The notes beneath the pieces were generated by a model. It saw only the letters and a program-made list of their open reading frames with translations, was not told the origin of the DNA and made no database searches. A program made the position numbers and the translations under genes. From Caryophanales bacterium UBA743 (lineage in GTDB: Bacteria; Bacillota_I; Bacilli_A; RFN20; CAG-826): 6,080 bases of DNA. Positions 1-5,115 of the stretch are shown piece after piece (within the stretch, counting starts at the first letter, position 1; each line of letters begins with the position of its first letter). Location of the stretch: the NCBI GenBank assembly GCA_002297365.1, contig DBKT01000008.1, forward strand, positions 1 through 6,080, given 5' to 3'.

Positions 1-214
1 TGTTTGAAAAAGAGCATAAGACAAAGTAGAATCATTAAGTCGTCTGTAAGATGATGGAAGCAAAAGGAGTATACCTCTTCCTAATGCCTATTATGGTTTA
101 AAGCCCTTATAAATCATGGCCGCAAAACCAAAATAAAAGCATTACGCATCACCGTATGACATAAAAAGCGACGGAGAAAAACGATCCCCATTACCAATCA
201 TCAAATTGTCAAAC

Positions 215-223
215 TGATATATA
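215..223 (+). promoter_or_regulatory. Possible extended -10 promoter of the glycosyltransferase gene
   Basis: TGATATATA reads as an extended -10 element: TG, one base, then a TATATA hexamer at 218-223. Transcription would start near 230, leaving a leader of about 20 nt that still includes the ribosome binding site. I see no good -35 hexamer 16-18 bp upstream. A TTGTCA at 206-211 is too close to serve this -10, and its own -10 would be a poor TTTAAA at 230-235. Confidence 0.3.
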
Positions 224-235
224 ACCACATTTAAA

Positions 236-242
236 AGAAAGG
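236..242 (+). promoter_or_regulatory. Ribosome binding site of the glycosyltransferase gene
   Basis: The purine run AGAAAGG ends 8 nt before the ATG at 251. This supports that start over the ATG at 247, which opens a different frame that closes after 90 codons. Confidence 0.6.
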
Positions 243-250
243 CTGCATGT

Positions 251-1789
251 ATGAAGAAAAGTCCTTTGATTTACATTTTTATTTTGCTTATTTGGGCTAT
301 CGTGTCCTCTGTTCTGGTTTGGCAAACCGTAAATATTTCCCTTGTTTTGTTCAACGATCGAAACATTCTCTTGTGGAAGAAAATCGTGGGGGGGGTCGCT
401 ATTTACGGAAATTGCCTCTGCTTTTTGTATTTTTGGCTAAATTCGGTAAAAGATTTCCTTTTTACGGCGTTTTATATTTTCCTTCGCAAAAAGATAAGCA
501 AACGTTATCAGCTATATGATGAGGTTTGCCATGAGAAGACCAAGAAAGTCATTCTTCTTTATTGCACATGCAACGATCTTAATGAAGAGGCCTTATTAGA
601 GTCCAGCAAACAAGATTATCCAAACGCAAAAATCGTGATTTTGGACGACAGCACAAAGAAGGAGTATATAGAGAGAATCGATTCGTTAGCCAAAGAAAAC
701 GCCTTTGAGCTCGTAAGAAGAAAGGAACATACCGGCTTCAAGGCGGGCAATATGAACAACTATCTAAAGAACATCAATCCGGATGGATATGACTATATTG
801 CCGTATTGGATAGTGACGAAAGGCTTCCGCGCGATTTCGTTTCCAAGCTTCTAACGTATTTTGAAAAAGACAGAGAAATAGGCGCCGTTCAAGCGACCCA
901 CATCGCCGTCAAAGGAAGCAATGTTTTTCAAGACGTTTTGGGGATGTGCGTGAAATCAAACGGGAAAATCTGCCAAATAATGAAAAACTTCTATGGGTCT
1001 AGTTCTCTTTTTGGGCACGGGATGATGATAAGCAAGGAGTGCTACAAGAAAGTGGGTGGTTTCCCTGAGGTTGTCGCGGAAGACATATCCATTTCCGTAA
1101 AAATCCGGGATGCAGGCTTAAAAATTGTTTTTGCTCCTAACGTGACTTGCAAAGAAGAATTTCCAACCAACTACCTTTCCTTAAAGAAAAGGCAATGCAA
1201 ATGGACGCAAGGAAACGTTCAATACATGAAAAAATACAACAAGGAAATCAACCATTCGAAAATCAGCTGGTATGAGAAGCTTGATTTAAAACTCTCGCAC
1301 TATTCTTTGCCAATCATCCCTATTTTGAGTTTATTATTGGTTTTAAACACTTTAACATTAGGTTTCTTGCAGTGCTTATCCGTTTCTTATGGCCTTTGGT
1401 TCTTTATTATCCTGATGATTTTCTTGCTCTCGCCTCTTATTCCCGATATCGTCACCTATGGGAAGAGCAAAAGAATATGGCTGATCATCCCATATTTCGT
1501 ATTGAATATGATTACCTATGCTTCCATGGAACCAATGATGGTCTCTACGGTCATTCTCGAATTATTCGGAAAGAAGGCAAAATTTATCATCACTCCGAAA
1601 GAAGAAAGGAAAATGACTTTTCTTGATATTTTGAAGGCTTCTTGGTCTCCCATTATCTTTGGCGCTTTGATAGCTGTTTTGACATATTTCGCTTTCCATA
1701 GCCTGATACCAACATTGTTCTTAACAGCCTGCTGTGTTTTATGCCCTGTAGTCGTTATTCTTTCGAATTTTTCAACGAAGAAGAAATAG
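251..1789 (+). CDS. Family 2 membrane glycosyltransferase, cellulose-synthase-like
   Basis: This 512-residue polytopic protein should polymerise a sugar from a nucleotide-sugar donor at the inner face of the membrane and pass the chain outward. Visible features, in order: hydrophobic segments at about 7-24 and 46-78; a GT-A domain at about 98-330 with LDD (131-133), HTGFKAGN (160-167), the metal-binding DSD (187-189), GHG (255-257), the catalytic-base region AEDIS (276-280) and RQCKW (314-318); then about five membrane segments at 353-375, 380-400, 408-428, 465-485 and 487-505. This is the BcsA-like order without a PilZ domain, so no built-in cyclic-di-GMP control is seen. The polymer-type motif (Q/R)xxRW has Lys317 for the usual Arg. 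The start follows AGAAAGG. Cellulose, another beta-glucan or an amino-sugar polymer are all possible products, and the sequence does not decide between them. It appears to be transcribed alone. The family call is firm; the product is unknown. Confidence 0.88.
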   Translation: MKKSPLIYIFILLIWAIVSSVLVWQTVNISLVLFNDRNILLWKKIVGGVAIYGNCLCFLYFWLNSVKDFLFTAFYIFLRKKISKRYQLYDEVCHEKTKKVILLYCTCNDLNEEALLESSKQDYPNAKIVILDDSTKKEYIERIDSLAKENAFELVRRKEHTGFKAGNMNNYLKNINPDGYDYIAVLDSDERLPRDFVSKLLTYFEKDREIGAVQATHIAVKGSNVFQDVLGMCVKSNGKICQIMKNFYGSSSLFGHGMMISKECYKKVGGFPEVVAEDISISVKIRDAGLKIVFAPNVTCKEEFPTNYLSLKKRQCKWTQGNVQYMKKYNKEINHSKISWYEKLDLKLSHYSLPIIPILSLLLVLNTLTLGFLQCLSVSYGLWFFIILMIFLLSPLIPDIVTYGKSKRIWLIIPYFVLNMITYASMEPMMVSTVILELFGKKAKFIITPKEERKMTFLDILKASWSPIIFGALIAVLTYFAFHSLIPTLFLTACCVLCPVVVILSNFSTKKK

Positions 1790-1874
1790 GCAATCAGGAA
1801 ATTGTCACTCTTGCTTTTTTTCTTGTCGTCAAAGATAGAGCGTTTATGAGAAACGAATAAAACCCCTGATTGCC
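1789..1874. repeat. 10-bp perfect inverted repeat at the 3' end of the glycosyltransferase gene
   Basis: GGCAATCAGG at 1789-1798 and CCTGATTGCC at 1865-1874 are exact reverse complements separated by 66 bp. The left arm begins on the last base of the TAG stop codon. The spacer holds a T7 run (1815-1821) and a smaller hairpin, CGTTT at 1841-1845 with AAACG at 1851-1855. It is not a classic terminator, because no T run follows the right arm. It could be a long 3' UTR hairpin that protects the mRNA end, or a small mobile or protein-binding element. Confidence 0.55.
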
Positions 1875-2105
1875 AAAGAGTCCTCTTGGAGCGGGTCTAT
1901 CCAATATCATCGTGAAGAACAAGAAGGGGACGATTGAATGCCATCGAATTGGCTCAAAGAAGAGGAGATGACGATGCATTGAACAAACGGACTTGGCAGT
2001 GTTAGAAAACACAAGCAAGGTTTTAACTACGTGCATGACTGTTGGCCTCAAAGACCATCTTTCTTAAAAAGAAGAACTGCCGGATTTTCTGATGAGCCTC
2101 TTTTT

Positions 2106-2123
2106 ATCTAGAACATCTAGAAA
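2106..2123. repeat. Tandem 9-bp repeat containing two TCTAGA palindromes
   Basis: ATCTAGAAC at 2106-2114 is followed directly by ATCTAGAAA at 2115-2123, so two TCTAGA palindromes lie 3 bp apart. On the minus strand this sits in the decayed frame reading FLDVLDK and may simply reflect the repeated LD codons. Confidence 0.4.
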
Positions 2124-2166
2124 TTCAAAACATCGGCAATGGCAAAACCCTTTATTTCCCGAATGC

Positions 2167-2497
2167 TTATGGTGGTTTTCTCTTTCGAGTTTCGCTTTCC
2201 TTCTTTTTTGGGTTTTTGCGGTATTCTCTTTCGCGAATTAAGGAAATAAGGTCGTCAATTCTCTCCCATCTTAGCCGAGATTCGAACGATGGATATGCCT
2301 GATTCTTCCTCGAGTTTCTTAAAATCGGTATAGATGCCTTTCTTTTCCAAAATGTCTGCCATATTCATTGCCAGAGTGACAAAGGCGTCCAATTCCATCA
2401 GCTGAGTGTTTAAATAAAAAGATGGTTCTATGGCCGTAACGTCTACGATATTGGCGATCAAATCAGGACTTCCATCTAAGCAAAAGGAATGCGTCAC
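2167..2497 (-). pseudogene. Frameshifted remnant of an unidentified protein of about 110 residues
   Basis: From a GTG at 2497 an 80-codon frame runs to TGA at 2255-2257. A shift near 2258-2268 then opens a second frame that continues sensibly (RIDDLISLIRERE) into a very basic tail (KNPKKK, RKRKPP) and stops at 2167-2169. Joined, it makes a soluble, mostly helical protein with ELDAFVTLAMNMADILEKKG in the middle and IVRISAKM just before the shift. There is no good ribosome binding site before the GTG. The stop codon of an upstream minus-strand frame overlaps it as GTGA, which would fit old translational coupling. I do not recognise the family; the middle segment loosely recalls P27-type phage terminase small subunits, which is only a guess. 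A sequencing error instead of true decay is possible. Confidence 0.35.
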
Positions 2498-2720
2498 TTG
2501 TCTTCGCTGTTAAGGGTGTTATAATCCTTCCTCTTTCCAACTTTTTTCACGCTTGCTCCAATATGCGCACGGGCCTTCGCCTTCGTTAAGAATCTGGGAA
2601 AAGGATTTCCCCATAAGATAGGGTTTCGAGAACCATTAAAGGATAAAACTGACTCAAAAGGATGTTTTTCGTTTTTGATTTTCCTTTCGTCAAAAGCCCA
2701 TCTAGGTACAAAAAGCGGTT

Positions 2721-2761
2721 GGCTTGGATTCTCCTTTTGGCAAGCCTGGTTGGAGAGAATC
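2721..2761. repeat. Two interleaved dyads upstream of the response regulator promoter
   Basis: GGCTTG (2721-2726) is the reverse complement of CAAGCC (2741-2746), and GATTCTC (2727-2733) is the reverse complement of GAGAATC (2755-2761), so the arms interlock. GGTTGG also occurs at 2717-2722 and 2748-2753, exactly 31 bp apart. All of this lies 20-64 bp upstream of the -35 element, outside the expected transcript, so any role would be as a DNA operator. The layout does not match the usual 9-bp LytTR direct repeats about 21 bp apart. Confidence 0.35.
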
Positions 2762-2780
2762 TTCGCGTTTATGCAAGTAA

Positions 2781-2808
2781 TTCACACAAGAAAGATTAGT
2801 TGTATAAT
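2781..2808 (+). promoter_or_regulatory. Sigma-A-type promoter of the two-component operon
   Basis: TTCACA (2781-2786) matches the -35 consensus in five of six positions. After a 16-bp spacer comes a perfect TATAAT (2803-2808). Transcription should begin near 2815, giving a leader of about 28 nt before the regulator ATG at 2843. This is the strongest promoter visible in the window. It also argues against any longer start for the regulator, since upstream in-frame ATGs at 2675 and 2771 lie before the transcription start. Confidence 0.7.
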
Positions 2809-2827
2809 CATTTTATATACACAAAGT

Positions 2828-2833
2828 GAAGGG
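2828..2833 (+). promoter_or_regulatory. Ribosome binding site that sets the response regulator start
   Basis: GAAGGG ends 9 nt before the ATG at 2843. This fixes the start at 2843, where the protein opens with a normal receiver-domain first strand (LNIAIVEDE). Confidence 0.65.
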
Positions 2834-2842
2834 AATTGCTTT

Positions 2843-3574
2843 ATGGTTCATTTGAATATAGCGATTGTGGAAGACGAAAAAGAAATGTTCGAGAAACTTC
2901 GGGATTTGTTAACCGCTTATTTTGGTGAGAAGGGTATTTCTTTCTTTGTTGATTATTATTCTTGTGGAGAGAGTTTCCTTCATAAATATAAGGCGGATTA
3001 CGATCTTGTCTTTATGGATATCAATCTTCCGGGAGCCAATGGCATGGAAACGATCAAAAAGCTGAGGGAGAGAGACCCGAATGTGCTTGTTATCTTTATC
3101 ACCTATCTCGCCCAATTCGCCATTGACGGATATTCGGTTGGGGCTTTCGACTACATTCTAAAGCCTTTTAACGACAAGAACCTCTTTGTCGCTTTGGATA
3201 GAGCGCTTTGCAATTTGAATAGATTTTCGGTAAAGATTCAAATCGGCAACAGCAACAGAGCCTTCGGCAAAATGATTCCGATTGATTCGATTAAATACGT
3301 CGAATCGGTGAACCATCGATTGAATTTTCACCTTTCGAATGGGGAGATGAGGGTGAATGGCTCTTTAAAGAAATATGCGGAGCAATTGAAGCAATATTGT
3401 TTTGAACCGTGCTCCGTCTCTTTTTTGGTGAATCTTAAATACATCACTTCCATTGAAGGGAATGTGGTCAGAATGGGAAATAACGGTAACGATGTTGCTT
3501 TTATTTCACGAGGGAAAAGAGCCGAATTCCTTGAGGCGGTCAACAAATATTTCGGAAATGGCGGAGGCAGATAA
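2843..3574 (+). CDS. LytTR-family response regulator (AgrA/VirR-like)
   Basis: This 243-residue cytoplasmic transcription regulator should be phosphorylated by the kinase encoded next to it. The receiver domain spans about 4-122, with the acidic pocket E10/D11, phospho-acceptor Asp59 in the FMDINLPG block, Thr87, and Lys107 in the LKPF block, so every residue needed for phosphotransfer is present. A LytTR DNA-binding domain follows at about 140-238, with YVESVNHRLNFH (152-163), GSLKKYAEQL (173-182) and the typical SFLVNLKYI (193-201). Length and order are standard for the AgrA/VirR/LytR class, which bind paired direct repeats upstream of target promoters. The frame is open further upstream, but the promoter and ribosome binding site exclude a longer protein. 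It is the first gene of an operon, and the kinase follows 5 nt later. Its targets are not shown by the sequence. Autoregulation is usual for this class but is inferred here. Confidence 0.93.
   Translation: MVHLNIAIVEDEKEMFEKLRDLLTAYFGEKGISFFVDYYSCGESFLHKYKADYDLVFMDINLPGANGMETIKKLRERDPNVLVIFITYLAQFAIDGYSVGAFDYILKPFNDKNLFVALDRALCNLNRFSVKIQIGNSNRAFGKMIPIDSIKYVESVNHRLNFHLSNGEMRVNGSLKKYAEQLKQYCFEPCSVSFLVNLKYITSIEGNVVRMGNNGNDVAFISRGKRAEFLEAVNKYFGNGGGR
3563..3567 (+). promoter_or_regulatory. Ribosome binding site of the histidine kinase, inside the regulator gene
   Basis: GGAGG lies in the last codons of the regulator (its Gly-Gly-Gly tail), 12 nt before the kinase ATG at 3580. The spacing is a little long but usable. 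This placement couples translation of the two genes. Confidence 0.6.
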
Positions 3575-3579
3575 AGCGG

Positions 3580-4917
3580 ATGTGGGCTTCAGAACTCTTT
3601 TTCACCAAGATAGCCTTTGGAATTGAATTGCTGATAATGATGCATCTCCTCGGCATTGAGATGCAAAAAAAGAGGCACTTCTTCCTAAGGGTTTCTCTTT
3701 CTTCCTTGTTGGCTTTGATTTTGGTTGCCTTTTACCCCATATTCGACTCCGTCTCTTACACATGGTGGTATTCCTCCATCATGTATTTCGTTTGTTTCCT
3801 TTTTTGCGCCGCTTCCCTCTTTTTCGTTTATGACGTGCAATGGAAAAAGATTTTCTTGATCTCCGTTTACTCGTATACCGCGCAACATCTTGCTTATCAA
3901 ATATTTTTCTTGCTCACAAAGGCCTTCAATATAAAGGAAGCCCTCTTTTTTAATTCTTACGGAAGCGCCTTGGTCACTGTCACTGATTTACAGATGACGA
4001 TGCTTCTTTCTGCTTTGCTAGTCGCCATTTATGATGTCGTATATACCCTTGTGGCGGTATTTTTTGCAGAGAAATTGGCTACGTCGCAAAACGTCATCTC
4101 CAATTTCTATGTGATCTTGGTGTCCTTTTTCGTCTTGCTTGTTGTCGTGGTGATGAATTCGACCATCGTTTATAGAACTGAGGATATCGGCTCTTCAACG
4201 CTTGCGACGTTATGCGTCTATGACATCATCGCTTGTTTGATGATCTTTTTCGTCATCTATTTGGTTACCAACAAAAAGCTTTTGGAGACGAATCTAAGCA
4301 CTTCGAATCAGCTGTTGGCCATGGCAGAGAAGCAGTATCAGCAAAACAAAGCCAATGCCGATCTCATTAACATCAAAGTGCACGACTTGAAACAGCAAAT
4401 AAGAACCTTGGGCAAGAAAGAAATGATCGATGCGAATGTGGCAAAGGATTTGGAGAACGTCGCGAATATCTATGACAGCAAAGCCAAGACCAATAACGCG
4501 GCATTGGATCTCATATTGAGCGAAAAAAGCCTCATTTGCCAAAAAGAAAACATTTCTTTGAAAGTGTTTGCCGACGCAAGCACGCTTAATTTCATCGAAG
4601 AACCCGATTTGTATTCCCTTTTCGGAAACGCTTTGGATAACGCCATCGAAGCCGTCAGCAAGATAAAAGAGCCTTCCAAAAGGCTTATTTGCCTTTACAT
4701 ACGGCGGGTTATGGGCAAGAAAACATCCGTAACTCTTGAAAATTATTATGATGGTCAAATCAAATTCAATGAGAAGGGGCTCCCTATAACGACAAAGAAG
4801 AATGACGGATATCATGGTTTCGGGATGAAATCCATGTACGAAACCGTGAAGAAATACGGAGGAGATATCTGCTGCACCCTCGAAAAGGATAGATTTAAAT
4901 TGTTCTTGCTTTTTTAG
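3580..4917 (+). CDS. GHKL-type sensor histidine kinase (AgrC-like)
   Basis: This 445-residue membrane kinase should sense an external signal and pass phosphate to the response regulator encoded just upstream. The first 230 residues form about seven hydrophobic segments (roughly 11-28, 36-53, 64-84, 88-112, 137-163, 174-194, 206-229) with little outside loop, as in the AgrC class. A helical linker follows (235-262), then the phospho-acceptor box KVHDLKQQI with His268. The ATPase part has the N box LFGNALDNAIEAV (Asn350, Asn354), an ENYYDG segment (387-392) and the G box HGFGMKS (412-418), then ends at 445, a normal place for this family. No residue needed for catalysis is missing. Start: ATG at 3580 after GGAGG. 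AgrC kinases respond to peptides made by AgrB from AgrD, but neither gene is in the window, so a peptide ligand is only a family-based suggestion. Confidence 0.92.
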   Translation: MWASELFFTKIAFGIELLIMMHLLGIEMQKKRHFFLRVSLSSLLALILVAFYPIFDSVSYTWWYSSIMYFVCFLFCAASLFFVYDVQWKKIFLISVYSYTAQHLAYQIFFLLTKAFNIKEALFFNSYGSALVTVTDLQMTMLLSALLVAIYDVVYTLVAVFFAEKLATSQNVISNFYVILVSFFVLLVVVVMNSTIVYRTEDIGSSTLATLCVYDIIACLMIFFVIYLVTNKKLLETNLSTSNQLLAMAEKQYQQNKANADLINIKVHDLKQQIRTLGKKEMIDANVAKDLENVANIYDSKAKTNNAALDLILSEKSLICQKENISLKVFADASTLNFIEEPDLYSLFGNALDNAIEAVSKIKEPSKRLICLYIRRVMGKKTSVTLENYYDGQIKFNEKGLPITTKKNDGYHGFGMKSMYETVKKYGGDICCTLEKDRFKLFLLF

Positions 4918-4928
4918 TTCAAAACGGA

Positions 4929-4963
4929 ATCGGCTGAACTTTCTTCTTGCCGATGATCTTTTT
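4929..4963 (+). terminator. Candidate terminator of the two-component operon
   Basis: ATCGGC (4929-4934) pairs with GCCGAT (4949-4954) across a 14-nt loop and is followed after GATC by a T5 run (4959-4963). It starts 11 nt after the kinase stop codon. The stem is short and the loop long, so it would be a weak terminator. A second ATCGGC at 4976-4981 can pair with the same GCCGAT arm. Confidence 0.45.
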
Positions 4964-5043
4964 CCTTGCCTCTCAATCGGCTCATCCTAATCCTGTATCC
5001 TGTTGGAAATAAAAAACAGCAAAATAGAAAACGAACTTTGTAT

Positions 5044-5058
5044 ACGGAAGCGCTTTCA
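5044..5058 (+). promoter_or_regulatory. cre-like operator upstream of the GH3 gene
   Basis: The 15-mer at 5044-5058, centred on AAGCGCTT, fits the catabolite-responsive element consensus WTGNAANCGNWNNCW at every position except the second, which is C in place of T. It lies 57 bp before the GH3 start. A LacI/CcpA-family protein bound here would give carbon catabolite control or substrate induction. A gene-specific LacI/GalR operator would look much the same. No convincing promoter fixes the site's position: a weak TTGTAT (5038-5043) with TAAATT (5060-5065) would place the operator between -35 and -10. Confidence 0.5.
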
Positions 5059-5100
5059 TTAAATTGATTTAAGCTTCTCATTCCTTAGAAGAGAAAGCGG

Positions 5101-5105
5101 AAAGG
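5101..5105 (+). promoter_or_regulatory. Ribosome binding site of the GH3 gene
   Basis: AAAGG, within a longer purine run starting near 5088, ends 10 nt before the ATG at 5116. The start gives a protein opening with Met-Lys-Lys and a hydrophobic segment, as expected for an exported enzyme. Confidence 0.55.
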
Positions 5106-5115
5106 AAAAAAACAT

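Larger units (their letters stand above)
1..250. other. Leader region without a supported gene
   Basis: No reading frame here has a start, a ribosome binding site and useful length. The + strand frames close early, with TAG at 27-29 and TGA at 52-54, and could at most be the tail of a gene lying to the left. On the minus strand one frame between about 210 and 1 reads as coding-like pieces interrupted by several stops. That may be decayed sequence or chance. The right end carries the expression signals of the glycosyltransferase gene. Confidence 0.5.
1790..2780. other. About 1 kb of non-coding or decayed sequence
   Basis: No intact gene is supported here. Short coding-like stretches lie in changing frames on both strands. 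On the + strand, 1870-1971 contains GAGLSNI followed by GTIE, and about 1974-2067 ends in a frame reading NTSKVLTT. On the minus strand, 2064-2185 reads IREIKGFAIADVL and then, one frame over, FLDVLDKKRLIRKSG. Minus-strand 2519-2788 is open in two overlapping frames, neither with a convincing start and ribosome binding site. The clearest piece is the pseudogene at 2167-2497. Degraded remnants of several genes are the simplest reading. Because purine-rich DNA makes many frames look coding, each scrap is weak on its own. Confidence 0.45.

Noticed and set aside
247..519. 90-codon + frame starting 4 nt before the glycosyltransferase ATG
   Set aside because: It overlaps the glycosyltransferase gene in another frame, with basic, low-information sequence and no domain. 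The ribosome binding site spacing fits the ATG at 251 better.
1815..1821. T7 run as a terminator of the glycosyltransferase gene
   Set aside because: No GC-rich hairpin directly precedes it. The 10-bp inverted repeat encloses the run instead of ending just before it.
1794..2051. 85-codon minus-strand frame after the glycosyltransferase
   Set aside because: It has no ribosome binding site or recognisable motif, and the opposite strand reads at least as coding-like in places. It is not supported as a gene.
2721..2761. RNA pseudoknot from the interleaved dyads
   Set aside because: The first loop would be 0 nt across a 7-bp stem, which is not feasible, and the site lies upstream of the transcription start. 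It is treated as a possible DNA operator instead.
2519..2788. Minus-strand open frame with GEGPCAYWSKREKSW near its end
   Set aside because: It reads like protein but has no ATG, GTG or TTG start with a ribosome binding site, and a second overlapping frame looks equally coding. It is kept only as part of the decayed region.
2675..2842. 56-codon upstream extension of the response regulator
   Set aside because: It spans the promoter at 2781-2808 and would precede the expected transcript start. The receiver domain and ribosome binding site both point to 2843.
4294..4815. 173-codon minus-strand frame opposite the kinase
   Set aside because: It lies wholly opposite the kinase ATPase region and is an antisense shadow rich in Ile, Phe and Val with no recognisable domain.
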